Part shown: positions 24,199-32,211 of the stretch, piece by piece
How positions within the stretch are numbered: position 1 is the stretch's first letter
Layout of the letters: each line of letters begins with the position of its first letter
From: Jiulongibacter sp966250325
Lineage (GTDB): Bacteria > Bacteroidota > Bacteroidia > Cytophagales > Spirosomataceae
Length of the DNA: 32,306 bases
NCBI GenBank assembly: GCA_966250325.1
Contig: CBINGY010000051.1
Coordinates: forward strand, 1 to 32,306
Direction of reading: 5' to 3'
Notes under the pieces: generated by a model
The model's input: only the letters and a program-made list of their open reading frames with translations
What the model was told of the DNA's origin: nothing
Database searches by the model: none
Made by a program: the position numbers and the translations under genes

Positions 24199-24666
24199 AT
24201 GAGTCTTGTAGAAATTAAGTCCATAATGGATCCGGTTCACAGAGAAAGCATACTCAAAAGAATTTCTCTGCTTAGAAAAGAATTACAGCCCTTATGGGGA
24301 GAAATGACCAGCTATCAAATGGTAAAACACTGCCGATTGTTTGAAGCCTGGATTCTTGGCATCGGTAACTGGGATTACAGCATTTCAAGGAGTGGGCCGG
24401 AGGAAGCAGCTGAAGCATTAGTTCAGGTTACAGGCAATGACACGCCTCTTCAGAAATTTGCCCCAAGTAGCTCATTCCTGCTCGTTAACGAAAAAGAAGG
24501 GAATTTCGAAGGAGAGAAGGAGCTTTGGGTCAGCCATTTAGATAACTATGCAACATTTAAAAACGAGGAATTTGTGCACGATTACTTCGGAAAAATGACT
24601 GTGGAACAAATCGGCATCTTTGCCTTTAAGCATACCGATCATCATCTTAGACAATTCGGCATTTAG
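24199..24666 (+). CDS. DUF1569 family (DinB-like four-helix) protein
   Basis: A 155-aa cytosolic protein of the DUF1569 family, which is related to the DinB/YfiT-like putative metalloenzyme superfamily. Three histidines fit the superfamily metal site: H44 (YQMVKHC) and H145/H149 in KHTDHHLRQF at the C-terminus. Members are thought to act as thiol-dependent transferases or hydrolases, but this family has no confirmed reaction. Its length is usual. It begins 22 bp after the terminator-like hairpin and 44 bp before the next lipoprotein gene. A second DinB-like protein is encoded at 31291-32145, so the window holds two members of the superfamily. Confidence 0.8.
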   Translation: MSLVEIKSIMDPVHRESILKRISLLRKELQPLWGEMTSYQMVKHCRLFEAWILGIGNWDYSISRSGPEEAAEALVQVTGNDTPLQKFAPSSSFLLVNEKEGNFEGEKELWVSHLDNYATFKNEEFVHDYFGKMTVEQIGIFAFKHTDHHLRQFGI

Positions 24667-24710
24667 GAGATCCGATTGACAATAAAATTACGTAAAATTC
24701 TATTAACCAA

Positions 24711-25220
24711 ATGAAAACCTCAGCCAGCGTATTACTTACGTGTACAACAGTTCTTTTTTTTCTTTCCTGTACAAAATCAAATGTCCTGTCCGGTAATGTC
24801 CTTTCGTTACATGAACTAAGATCATTTACGACTGAACTGGGATCAGAGGTCATCAGAACCTATGAGATAGAGCCCGACCCGTTAGTAAATGATTCAGATT
24901 TTATCTCTTACAATCCGGAGGACTTTTCCTTTGAGCTAAGGGCTGATGCAGCTGATCGGCTGGCAGGGAAAGCCGGGTTTCAGAAGCCCATGTCTTTTGC
25001 GTTGGTATTAGGAGATTCTGTTGTCTATACCGGATACTTCTGGCCCTCTATATTGTCGAAGAGCTGTAATTGGTTTACGGCTGATCCATACTTTGTTAAA
25101 TCTCACCGAACACTAAAAATCGAACTTGGTTATCCCGAATCCTATCAGCACGGTATCAAAGATGTACGTGACAATCCGGCATTGAAACAGCATATGAAAG
25201 AAACCGGAAGGCTTAGATAG
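24711..25220 (+). CDS. Predicted lipoprotein of unknown function
   Basis: A 169-aa predicted lipoprotein that I do not recognise. The signal (residues 1-20) ends LFFLSC with the lipidated cysteine at residue 20. The mature part contains strands such as FSFELRADAADRL and MSFALVLGDSVVYTGYFWPS and a C-terminal basic stretch (KQHMKETGRLR). The GYFWPSILSKSCNWF segment holds one extra cysteine. The tone is that of a small periplasmic or outer-membrane-anchored beta protein. No catalytic residues can be named. It lies between the DUF1569 gene and the esterase gene, with 129 bp to the latter. Confidence 0.6.
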   Translation: MKTSASVLLTCTTVLFFLSCTKSNVLSGNVLSLHELRSFTTELGSEVIRTYEIEPDPLVNDSDFISYNPEDFSFELRADAADRLAGKAGFQKPMSFALVLGDSVVYTGYFWPSILSKSCNWFTADPYFVKSHRTLKIELGYPESYQHGIKDVRDNPALKQHMKETGRLR

Positions 25221-25349
25221 AAGGCCTGCTTTGTACGGGTTTGGAATTATCTTGTCCCTGTAAGTATGCTGTCTGTCCGTTTGAGAAATTTTGAACAAAC
25301 CTTTCATCTCAACGGAGTGTCAAAGAATAGAATAATATAAAAACAACGA

Positions 25350-26282
25350 ATGAAGAAGCTGACAAGAATAACGTCTTTGCTGGTACTTGCTTTCACCTGG
25401 TTTATTTTATGGTCTTGTGACAGATTACAATCTCCCGATCCCACATCTGCAGGAAGATTTGAACTTACCAAATTCATCGACGGATACCAACGCAAAGCAA
25501 TTTTACATGTACCCGATCAATATGAGATTGATTCTGAAATTCCTTTGCTGGTGTTTCTGCATGGATTTGCGGGCAGTGGAGAGCAGGCAGAAGCCGACTA
25601 TCATATGTTAGATAAGGCAAGTAAAGAAGGCTTTGCCCTACTTTTTCTGGAAGGAATCTCTTCCGACGGGCCACTTGGACTAAAATCATGGAATGCAGGT
25701 CTTTGCTGCGAATACGCCTCAGAAAATGAGATAGACGATGTCAAGTACGTGAAAGAGTTTATTGCAGAAATTGAAAACGATTGGCCTGGACTGGGCACGA
25801 AAGGGAGATTTGTAACGGGTATTTCCAACGGGGCTATGATGAGTTACAGGCTGATGATTGACCTGCCCGGTTATTTTAAGGCTGTTGCTGCAGTATCCGG
25901 TCCGCTCATGATAACCGATTTTCAGATCAGTAAAACTTTCCCGATACTACACATACATTCCATGAATGATACCAAAGTGCCATTTGAAGGAGGAGTGGGA
26001 ATTGGGGGTGTGAATTTTCTCCCTTCTCAGAACGGAATAGAATTACTTATGGAGAAGGGAGCATGTAAAATAGGAGGACTAGATGAAAAAGACAGGGGTA
26101 CATATATTGAAAAAAGCGGCAGATGTACAGAAGGCCAGGATATTAAGATTCTATTGACAAAAGACGGAGGGCATTCCTGGCCAGGAGGAATCAAGGCAAG
26201 GCCGGCAGCCGATGAACCTTCAAAAGCATTTATTGCCAATGATGTTATCTGGGATTTTTTTAAACCCTATGTAGATTCGTAG
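25350..26282 (+). CDS. PHB-depolymerase/feruloyl-esterase-like lipoprotein hydrolase
   Basis: A 310-aa alpha/beta hydrolase of the LpqC/Esterase_PHB group, anchored as a lipoprotein (signal to residue 22, FILWSC at C23). The oxyanion region is LLVFLHGFAGSG. The nucleophile is S159 in GISNG, the acid D207 (HSMNDTKVPF) and the base H275 (GGHSWPGG). All three catalytic positions are present, so an active enzyme is expected. Family members cleave polyhydroxybutyrate, feruloyl esters or acetylated sugars. CC and other cysteines (GLCCEY, KGACKIGG, SGRCTEG) suggest disulphides outside the cytoplasm. No carbohydrate-use genes surround it, so the substrate is open. Confidence 0.85.
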   Translation: MKKLTRITSLLVLAFTWFILWSCDRLQSPDPTSAGRFELTKFIDGYQRKAILHVPDQYEIDSEIPLLVFLHGFAGSGEQAEADYHMLDKASKEGFALLFLEGISSDGPLGLKSWNAGLCCEYASENEIDDVKYVKEFIAEIENDWPGLGTKGRFVTGISNGAMMSYRLMIDLPGYFKAVAAVSGPLMITDFQISKTFPILHIHSMNDTKVPFEGGVGIGGVNFLPSQNGIELLMEKGACKIGGLDEKDRGTYIEKSGRCTEGQDIKILLTKDGGHSWPGGIKARPAADEPSKAFIANDVIWDFFKPYVDS

Positions 26283-26444
26283 TTCTCCATACAACCACGA
26301 TTTTCATTCCATTTATTTGGAAAATGAAGGGTTCGCAGTTAGGAGATAGAGGTGTTTAAAGACAGTATACCTACCAGATGATTTAAAAGCTTTGTAGGGA
26401 TTATTGTGGTATTTAAAACCAAACCATTTTGAGATATAAGTTTT

Positions 26445-27755
26445 ATGAAATCAAACAACTATACCTGTAAGGTATCAAGGAGATGGAATTTGTATGTCTT
26501 CGGGTTCGTGTTTTGGCTTTCGGCCTGTTCGCCCAGAATCCAGAAGTCTAATGAGCACTTTGAGGGATTACTTGAGCATCTTCGAAAGAAGGATTTTTAT
26601 GTTGCCATGTCCTCCTTAAATGCTCAGGCTCACCTGCTTAATGAATTCCAGAAATTGTATATTGATGTTATTCTCACCAATGCCTTCAACAGGAACACTG
26701 AATCCAATGAAGGGATAGGTAAGCTTCTGACAATGTGTAACAATTGCCCGGATTCTGTAAAAGTTGAGCTGCTGAAAATTGAAGCTGACAACTATTTCAA
26801 AAGTTTCGATTATGGCTCAGCCTACAGAGTCTTAAACAAATTTTCAGAGAAGAATTACACAGGCATTAGTACCGAAGAAAGGGAAGAACTGGTAAATCTG
26901 CAGGAGATGATGCGTATTCTCCAAACTAGTCCTCCGCAGATAGCAGAGATTACTCCAAAAGATACGATTCAGATATCATTGGACAAGGCAGGTTTAAAGA
27001 ACTTATCGGTGTCGTATAATGACAAGAGTTATCGGTTTATATACGACACCGGAGCGAATGTTTCCACAATTACTGCTTCGATGGCCAGAGAACTGAATAT
27101 AACACCTCTCCCCGGGACCATTCAGTTAGGTACAATAACCGGCCAAATGGTAGAATCACGACTCGGACTGGGACAAAACCTGAAGCTTGGAAAAACCAGA
27201 CTGTCAAATGTAGTGTTTCTGATTATGGATGATAAGGCACTCTATATTGAGCCCATTGATTACCAAATTAATGGCATTTTAGGATATCCGGTAATCAGTG
27301 CATTGGAAAGAATAACCCTTACCGGTAATCAGGAATTAATCGTTAGAGGAGAAGCGGGAAGTGGAATTTCTTTCAATATGGCACTCGATGGGCTTACGCC
27401 CTTAATATTCGTTGATAATATGAACTTTACATTTGATACCGGGGCTGAATCTACCATGCTTTATGAGAGGTATTTTCGGGCCTTTGAAAGTGATATACGT
27501 GCCAGTTTTCCATCAAAAGAAGTACAATTTGGAGGTGCGGGTGGAGTAATCAGCCTGCCCGCTTACAGTTATAACTGGAAGATAGGCACCGGCAATGAAA
27601 GCTTTACTCTTCGCGATATTGACGTTTTGAGTAAAAAAATAAAGCCGGATGAAACGGCATTTGGCAATATTGGTCAGGATTTTACCAATATGTTCAGGAG
27701 TTATTCCATTGATTTTAAGGCCATGAAGATAATAATGGATGGGCTGAAGAAATAA
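26445..27755 (+). CDS. Lipoprotein with two retropepsin-like aspartyl protease domains
   Basis: A 436-aa predicted lipoprotein (FVFWLSAC, lipidated C28). Residues about 30-175 are helical and TPR-like, with HLRKKDFYVAMSSLNAQAHLL. Two pepsin/retropepsin-type domains follow, with catalytic-type DTGA at 201-204 (FIYDTGANVSTITASMARELNI) and again at 331-334 (FTFDTGAESTMLYERYF). Each is followed by a hydrophobic-Gly strand (QINGILGYPVIS and FGNIGQDFTNMF). Bacterial proteins of this kind usually carry aspartyl protease domains in the periplasm. Having both aspartates in one chain would allow an internal two-lobed active site. The MBL-fold gene starts 12 bp after the stop, so the two are probably co-transcribed. 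The substrate is unknown. Confidence 0.82.
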   Translation: MKSNNYTCKVSRRWNLYVFGFVFWLSACSPRIQKSNEHFEGLLEHLRKKDFYVAMSSLNAQAHLLNEFQKLYIDVILTNAFNRNTESNEGIGKLLTMCNNCPDSVKVELLKIEADNYFKSFDYGSAYRVLNKFSEKNYTGISTEEREELVNLQEMMRILQTSPPQIAEITPKDTIQISLDKAGLKNLSVSYNDKSYRFIYDTGANVSTITASMARELNITPLPGTIQLGTITGQMVESRLGLGQNLKLGKTRLSNVVFLIMDDKALYIEPIDYQINGILGYPVISALERITLTGNQELIVRGEAGSGISFNMALDGLTPLIFVDNMNFTFDTGAESTMLYERYFRAFESDIRASFPSKEVQFGGAGGVISLPAYSYNWKIGTGNESFTLRDIDVLSKKIKPDETAFGNIGQDFTNMFRSYSIDFKAMKIIMDGLKK

Positions 27756-27767
27756 ACCAACTAAAAC

Positions 27768-28517
27768 ATGAAAATACATCATTTAAACTGCCTGGAAATA
27801 GAAACGCCGCTGGGGCGGGCGGTAGGTCATTGTTTATTAATTGAAAATAAAGGAGATCTTTTGCTCATTGATGCGGGACTAGGCCTGCAAGAAGTCCGGG
27901 AACCGGAAAACACATTAGGGGTTGATTTAGTAGAACTTACAGGTTTCAAGTTAAAAGAAGAACTCACAGCCATAAATCAGATTCGTCAATTGGGATATGA
28001 TCCTGCCATGGTAAGACACATTATTTGCTCTCACTTAGATCCCGATCACATTGGCGGGCTGGCTGATTTTCCCGACGCGAGGGTTCATGTTTCTTATGAA
28101 GAGTACGAAAGTTTCAAAGCGGGCAATGAAAGATATTTGCCTTATCAGTTATCCCATAACAGGAGTTTGAAGGTATATGAACTGGATGACTATGTCTGGT
28201 TTGGTTTAGGAGCCAGAAGGCTTGAACTGGATATGGAAATTTACCTTGTTCCTTTGTTTGGTCACACCTCCGGTCATTGCGGTGTAGCTCTTCGATGTGA
28301 AACTTACTGGATTTTCTATGTAGGAGATGCGTATTATCTGCGGGCGGAACTTGCACACAGTGGATTGCCGGTGGAGCAGCTTTCACAACTCCGTGCGGTG
28401 GATAACGAGCAGCGGATTGATTCACTTGAAAGAATCCGAACTTTGGTAAACGGAAATCATCCGGTGGATATCCGGTATTATGGCTATCACGACCCTGATG
28501 AATTCCTAAAGGTTTAG
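27768..28517 (+). CDS. MBL-fold metallo-hydrolase
   Basis: A 249-aa cytosolic metallo-beta-lactamase-fold hydrolase. The metal motif SHLDPDH gives H89, D91, D93 and H94. Further ligands are H166 or H170 (LFGHTSGHCG) and D187 (YVGDAYYL). The second histidine of the usual HxHxDH motif is replaced by aspartate, as in some lactonase-like and other non-lactamase members. Members include lactonases and thioester hydrolases. The surrounding DAGLGLQEVR and GGLADFPDARVHVS segments fit the lactonase-like branch best, but the substrate is uncertain. It follows the aspartyl protease gene by 12 bp. Confidence 0.85.
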   Translation: MKIHHLNCLEIETPLGRAVGHCLLIENKGDLLLIDAGLGLQEVREPENTLGVDLVELTGFKLKEELTAINQIRQLGYDPAMVRHIICSHLDPDHIGGLADFPDARVHVSYEEYESFKAGNERYLPYQLSHNRSLKVYELDDYVWFGLGARRLELDMEIYLVPLFGHTSGHCGVALRCETYWIFYVGDAYYLRAELAHSGLPVEQLSQLRAVDNEQRIDSLERIRTLVNGNHPVDIRYYGYHDPDEFLKV

Positions 28518-28580
28518 AATCAGAAATCTGTCTAAAACGGAGAGCTTAGAGTTTTGAACAATTCTCACGATATCAAATTA

Positions 28581-29621
28581 ATGAAAGATTTGAAATTACA
28601 ACCGAAGGTACCCGGTGTGATAGCGATTTATGGAGCATATGGGCATACGGGTAGGTATGTCGTATCTGAATTAAACCGATATGGATACCCGATTATTTTG
28701 TGCGGAAGGGATGTGTCTAAATTAGGCATGATGGCTGCACATTTTCCAGGCTCGGACTTCCGTATTGCCACGACGGACAATCCGGATTCCATGGTAAATG
28801 CTTTTGGAAATGCAGAGATCATTATAAACTGTGCCGGGCCATTTGAGGACACCGCGGGCCCGATCATTGAATACGCGGTGAAAAACGGCAAGCATTATCT
28901 GGACATAAGTGCCGAGCAGAGTTCGGTTCTGAATATGTTCCGGAAATATTCTTCGCAGGAGCTTGGCAGTGTTGTCATACCGGCAGCGGCGTTTTATGGA
29001 GGACTTGCGGATTTACTGGCAACACATTTATCAAAGAATTTTGAAACCGCGGATTCCATACATGTTTATACTGTTCTGAATTTCTGGTATCCAACTCATG
29101 GAACGAGAGAGACCGGTCGAAGGAATACGGCTGAAAGGTTGATTTTTTCAGAGGGCCAGTTGATCCCCAAAACTGATGTAGATTCATTTAACAAACTCTT
29201 CCCTGAACCAATTGGTGAGGTATTGATGGTTTCTTTGCCATTAACCGAAGTAGTGACCATTTCCAGACATATTAAAGTAACCAACGTTCAGGCATTTCTT
29301 AGCAAAAACTCGCTCGATGACCTGAAGAATACCTCAAATCCTGAAACACCGGTAATTGAAGATGAGAATGCTTTGGCTCAGTCTTTTTACCTTCAGGTCG
29401 AATTACGTGCAGGTCACGGGAAGCGGATAATCGCAGTCAAGGGAAAAGATATCTATGCATTCACCGCTCCCGTTATTCTGGAAATTGTGAGAAGAATGAA
29501 TTCAAATTACTCCAACCTGACAGGTATCAAAACACTGGGAGAGGCTTTTGATGCCACAGACTTTTTGCACAATCTTGAAAGCAAAGGTGTCATACAAATT
29601 TCAGAAACGGTAACAGAATAG
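28581..29621 (+). CDS. Saccharopine-dehydrogenase-like NAD(P)-binding protein
   Basis: A 346-aa oxidoreductase with an N-terminal Rossmann fold of the saccharopine dehydrogenase NADP-binding group. The motif is IAIYGAYGHTGRYVV (GxxGxxG), followed by ILCGRDVSKL. AEIIINCAGPF and HYLDISAEQ match the conserved second and third parts of that group. Related proteins are trans-acting enoyl reductases and uncharacterised oxidoreductases rather than true lysine-pathway enzymes. The frame opens at a TTG at 28554, but the ATG at 28581 gives a more typical start. It lies 63 bp after the MBL-fold gene and 68 bp before the TetR gene. The TetR-type operator follows its stop, so it is probably not a target of that repressor. 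Confidence 0.78.
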   Translation: MKDLKLQPKVPGVIAIYGAYGHTGRYVVSELNRYGYPIILCGRDVSKLGMMAAHFPGSDFRIATTDNPDSMVNAFGNAEIIINCAGPFEDTAGPIIEYAVKNGKHYLDISAEQSSVLNMFRKYSSQELGSVVIPAAAFYGGLADLLATHLSKNFETADSIHVYTVLNFWYPTHGTRETGRRNTAERLIFSEGQLIPKTDVDSFNKLFPEPIGEVLMVSLPLTEVVTISRHIKVTNVQAFLSKNSLDDLKNTSNPETPVIEDENALAQSFYLQVELRAGHGKRIIAVKGKDIYAFTAPVILEIVRRMNSNYSNLTGIKTLGEAFDATDFLHNLESKGVIQISETVTE

Positions 29622-29649
29622 GATAGTGCTCAAAAAAAAATTAGGTTAT

Positions 29650-29673
29650 ATATTGTACTGTTCGGTACAATAT
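29650..29673. promoter_or_regulatory. TetR operator 1, upstream of the TetR gene
   Basis: Perfect 9-bp arms ATATTGTAC (29650-29658) and GTACAATAT (29665-29673) enclose a 6-bp spacer. The site ends 16 bp before the TetR start. A near copy (21 of 24 positions) sits in front of the nitroreductase gene. The paired sites strongly suggest autoregulation. Confidence 0.7.
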
Positions 29674-29689
29674 GTAATTTTGCTAAAGA

Positions 29690-30274
29690 ATGGCTGGAAG
29701 ACCTATAACATTTGATATTGATGAGAGTATACGAAAGGCTACAGAAGTCTTTTGGAGAAAAGGGTATGAAGCGGCTTCAACAGAAGATTTGCTAAATGCT
29801 ATGGGTATAGGAAAGGGAAGTTTTTATTTGCACTTCAAAGAGGGTAAAAGAGAACTTTATCAGCGTTCGCTCGAATTGTTTTCCAGAAGTGCCATGCAAC
29901 GCTTTTATCAAAAACTTTCAGAGTCTCAGGATCAGATAACGTTTCTAAAAAGCTTTATACTATCATTGGCCGATAATACGGTCGAGCAAAGAGAAAAGGG
30001 CTGTTATCTCGGCAATAGTATTGTTGAAATGTCAACTGTTGATATTAAGATGAAGGAATACGCCGGTTCTTTAATGAAAAGGTTGGAAGAGGCCTTCGAG
30101 AAAATTATCACAGAAGCACAGAACAACGGTCGAATTCAGGTGTGTACAGAGGCAGGTATCCTTGCCCGATATCTTATTAATGTAAGAAATGGAATTAATG
30201 TATCCATGAGAACCGAAGCTAATAGAGAACATTTAAGGAGTGTATTGGAACTTAGTCTTGAAGTATTAAAATAA
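29690..30274 (+). CDS. TetR/AcrR family transcriptional repressor
   Basis: A 194-aa one-component repressor. The N-terminal helix-turn-helix (TEDLLNAMGIGKGSFYLHFKEGKRELYQRSL, about residues 31-60) is typical TetR_N with the FYLHF contact strand. The C-terminal ligand and dimer domain (about 70-190) is all helical and has GCYLGNSIVEM, a feature of the YxaF/LmrA-like branch. The operator-like inverted repeats upstream of itself and of the following nitroreductase gene (51 bp downstream) make a simple circuit likely. In that circuit the repressor controls itself and the reductase, and is released by an electrophile or drug-like compound. Confidence 0.88.
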   Translation: MAGRPITFDIDESIRKATEVFWRKGYEAASTEDLLNAMGIGKGSFYLHFKEGKRELYQRSLELFSRSAMQRFYQKLSESQDQITFLKSFILSLADNTVEQREKGCYLGNSIVEMSTVDIKMKEYAGSLMKRLEEAFEKIITEAQNNGRIQVCTEAGILARYLINVRNGINVSMRTEANREHLRSVLELSLEVLK

Positions 30275-30286
30275 TTTTTTTAACTA

Positions 30287-30310
30287 AAATTGTACTATTT
30301 GGTACAATAT
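30287..30310. promoter_or_regulatory. TetR operator 2, upstream of the nitroreductase gene
   Basis: Arms ATTGTAC (30289-30295) and GTACAAT (30302-30308) with a 6-bp spacer match operator 1 at 21 of 24 positions. The site is 14 bp before the nitroreductase start and 12 bp after the TetR stop. Confidence 0.68.
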
Positions 30311-30324
30311 AATCACTTGATTTT

Positions 30325-30954
30325 ATGGATTTACTTGCTGCAATTAACTGGCGTTATGGAACCAAAAGAATGACGGGAAGAAAGATTGAAAAGGAAAATC
30401 TCAGTAGTATTCTTGAGGCCATTCGATTGGCTCCGAGTAGCCGCGGTCTTCAGCCGTTTAAGGTACTTGTAATTGAGGATGAAGAAACAAAATTGAAGAT
30501 AAGAAAAATTGCCGATGATCAGCCTCAGGTGGAAGAGTGTTCCCACTTGCTGGTCTTTGCTGCTGAGACAGGTATTACCGCTCAGGATATTGAGGCCTAC
30601 ATCGAGAATCTGGCAAGGGAGAGAGGAATTTCTGTGTCAAAACTTGAGGGATTAAAGCAAGTTATTTTACGGGATCAGTTAAACCTTGACTCCGAAGCCT
30701 ACTTCTCCTGGGCTGCAAGGCAAATCTACATCGCTCTGGCGTATGGGCAGCTCATGGCCAATACCTTGAAAATAGATGCTGCGGCTATGGAAGGATTCAA
30801 CTCGATTGCACTCGATTCGTTCTTAGCTCTGGAAGATCAGGCCTTACGGAGTACCGTCTTACTTGCATTGGGGTATCGGGATGAAGAAAACGATTTTATG
30901 CTTAAAATGAAGAAAGTCAGAAAAGGGTGTAATGAAATGTTCCTTTTCATGTAA
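30325..30954 (+). CDS. Nitroreductase family NAD(P)H-dependent oxidoreductase
   Basis: A 209-aa FMN-dependent reductase of the nitroreductase family, expected to form a cytosolic homodimer. The N-terminal RYGTKRMTG and LAPSSRGLQPFKVLVI segments correspond to FMN phosphate-binding and dimer regions. AARQIYIALAYGQLMANTLKIDAAAMEGF fits the central helix and the pocket loop, and VLLALGYRDEEND is the conserved C-terminal strand. It probably reduces nitro or quinone compounds with NAD(P)H. The TetR-type operator upstream and the adjacent repressor gene point to induction by a toxic electrophile. Confidence 0.88.
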   Translation: MDLLAAINWRYGTKRMTGRKIEKENLSSILEAIRLAPSSRGLQPFKVLVIEDEETKLKIRKIADDQPQVEECSHLLVFAAETGITAQDIEAYIENLARERGISVSKLEGLKQVILRDQLNLDSEAYFSWAARQIYIALAYGQLMANTLKIDAAAMEGFNSIALDSFLALEDQALRSTVLLALGYRDEENDFMLKMKKVRKGCNEMFLFM

Positions 30955-31290
30955 AACCTAAACGGAGAATGATTCTAATGGATACATTCAGAAAACTGGT
31001 GGTCAGTTGAGTTTGAAGGAATAATGAAAAACGATGCATTAGCTTTAAAAAGAGAATTGAATTTTATCTTTCTGTAGCATTAGACACGAGTTTGGTCAGT
31101 GTAAATACATTATCCGTACCGGACAAACTTGGATTTCGGCTAACGCAAAGGTTTATCACCTATTTTTACAACATGAAAAAGCACCAAACAGAACCAGATA
31201 GTAAACTTAAATTCTGTAAATCAGGATCACTTTCCTCAGGGCCATTCAAACCTGAAACCAATGCCTGAATAAGTGTAGGAATCGCTAACT
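30955..31290 (+). other. Intergenic region, 336 bp, with one possible very small ORF
   Basis: No recognised gene is present. A 31-codon frame (31173-31268, MKKHQTEPDSKLKFC start, ending PETNA) begins ATG and lies 5 bp downstream of a TATTTTTA element. Without homology or a ribosome-binding site I cannot call it. A 17-codon frame at 31024 is even weaker. Confidence 0.3.
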
Positions 31291-32145
31291 ATGAGTAATA
31301 TGATTGACAAGGAATTCCTGATAGAGAATTACCAGAGACTGCAGGAGAATTTTGCTGAAGTTATACGCACAATACAGGATGAATTTATCAATAAGGTGCC
31401 GGACGGAGGAGGATGGACACCGGCTCAGGTGGTCAAGCATATATGTGCCGCAAACAATGCCAATCTGCTCACAGAAGATGGCCGTGAAGCAAACAGAGAT
31501 GTGGGGCTAAAAATACCCGAACTGGAAAAGACTTTTATGAATTTCAGTCTAAAGATGAAGTCACCGGATTTTCTGGTGCCCGATTCGGATCCATTGGATA
31601 AGGATCAGTGTATCACGAAAATAAGAGAGACTTTCCAGCTTTTGGCAGAGGCTTTATCCTCTGCAAAGCTGGATGAAATCACAGATTCTCTTTTTGAGTC
31701 ATTAACCAAATGGGAGATTGCAAATTTCTTCATTTTCCACTCCAAAAGACATCTTTTCCAGCTTTCGAATCTAGGCTATTTGCTTAAAGTTGAGCACCGG
31801 GTGCGTGTCGCAGAATCTTTTTCCAAGGGTAGATTCACTGAAACCTATGATTATCTGGCACCCGATGTTCACTGGGTGGTAGTAGAGGAAAGTGAGACTA
31901 CCGGAAAAGAGGAGGTAATAAAGAAATGCGGGCAGGTAGCGGCCTATTTTGAATCAGTAGAAACAGATTTCAAAACTCAGCATATTGTCAGGAGCGAACA
32001 AATTGTTGTGGTTAGCGGAACAGCCGAATTTTTCAGAGGCGGCACTTCGATATCTTTTGTTTCTGCCTGCGATATGTATGAATTTGATGATTCAGATCAT
32101 TTGTCAAAAATCACCTCTTACTGTATTCAAAGAAAAAAAGATTAA
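31291..32145 (+). CDS. DinB-like / SnoaL-like (NTF2-fold) fusion protein
   Basis: A 284-aa cytosolic protein with two domains. Residues about 10-165 form a DinB_2-type four-helix bundle, with GGWTPAQVVKHI (H50) and FFIFHSKRHLFQL (H150, H154) as the likely three metal ligands. Residues about 170-284 form a SnoaL-like NTF2 fold, with AESFSKGRFTETYDYLAPDVHWVVVEE, a GKEEVIKKC loop and a C-terminal strand near SFVSACDMYEF. Each domain is common in Bacteroidota, usually as a separate protein. The fusion is less usual. DinB-like proteins are thought to be metal-dependent transferases, and SnoaL-like proteins bind small ligands, so the pair may act on one small molecule. It is transcribed alone here. 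Confidence 0.75.
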   Translation: MSNMIDKEFLIENYQRLQENFAEVIRTIQDEFINKVPDGGGWTPAQVVKHICAANNANLLTEDGREANRDVGLKIPELEKTFMNFSLKMKSPDFLVPDSDPLDKDQCITKIRETFQLLAEALSSAKLDEITDSLFESLTKWEIANFFIFHSKRHLFQLSNLGYLLKVEHRVRVAESFSKGRFTETYDYLAPDVHWVVVEESETTGKEEVIKKCGQVAAYFESVETDFKTQHIVRSEQIVVVSGTAEFFRGGTSISFVSACDMYEFDDSDHLSKITSYCIQRKKD

Positions 32146-32211
32146 AAATCAATTAGTATAGATGATTTAACATCCTGAACGGATGAAACTTAGAATAAAC
32201 TGAAGGCTTGC

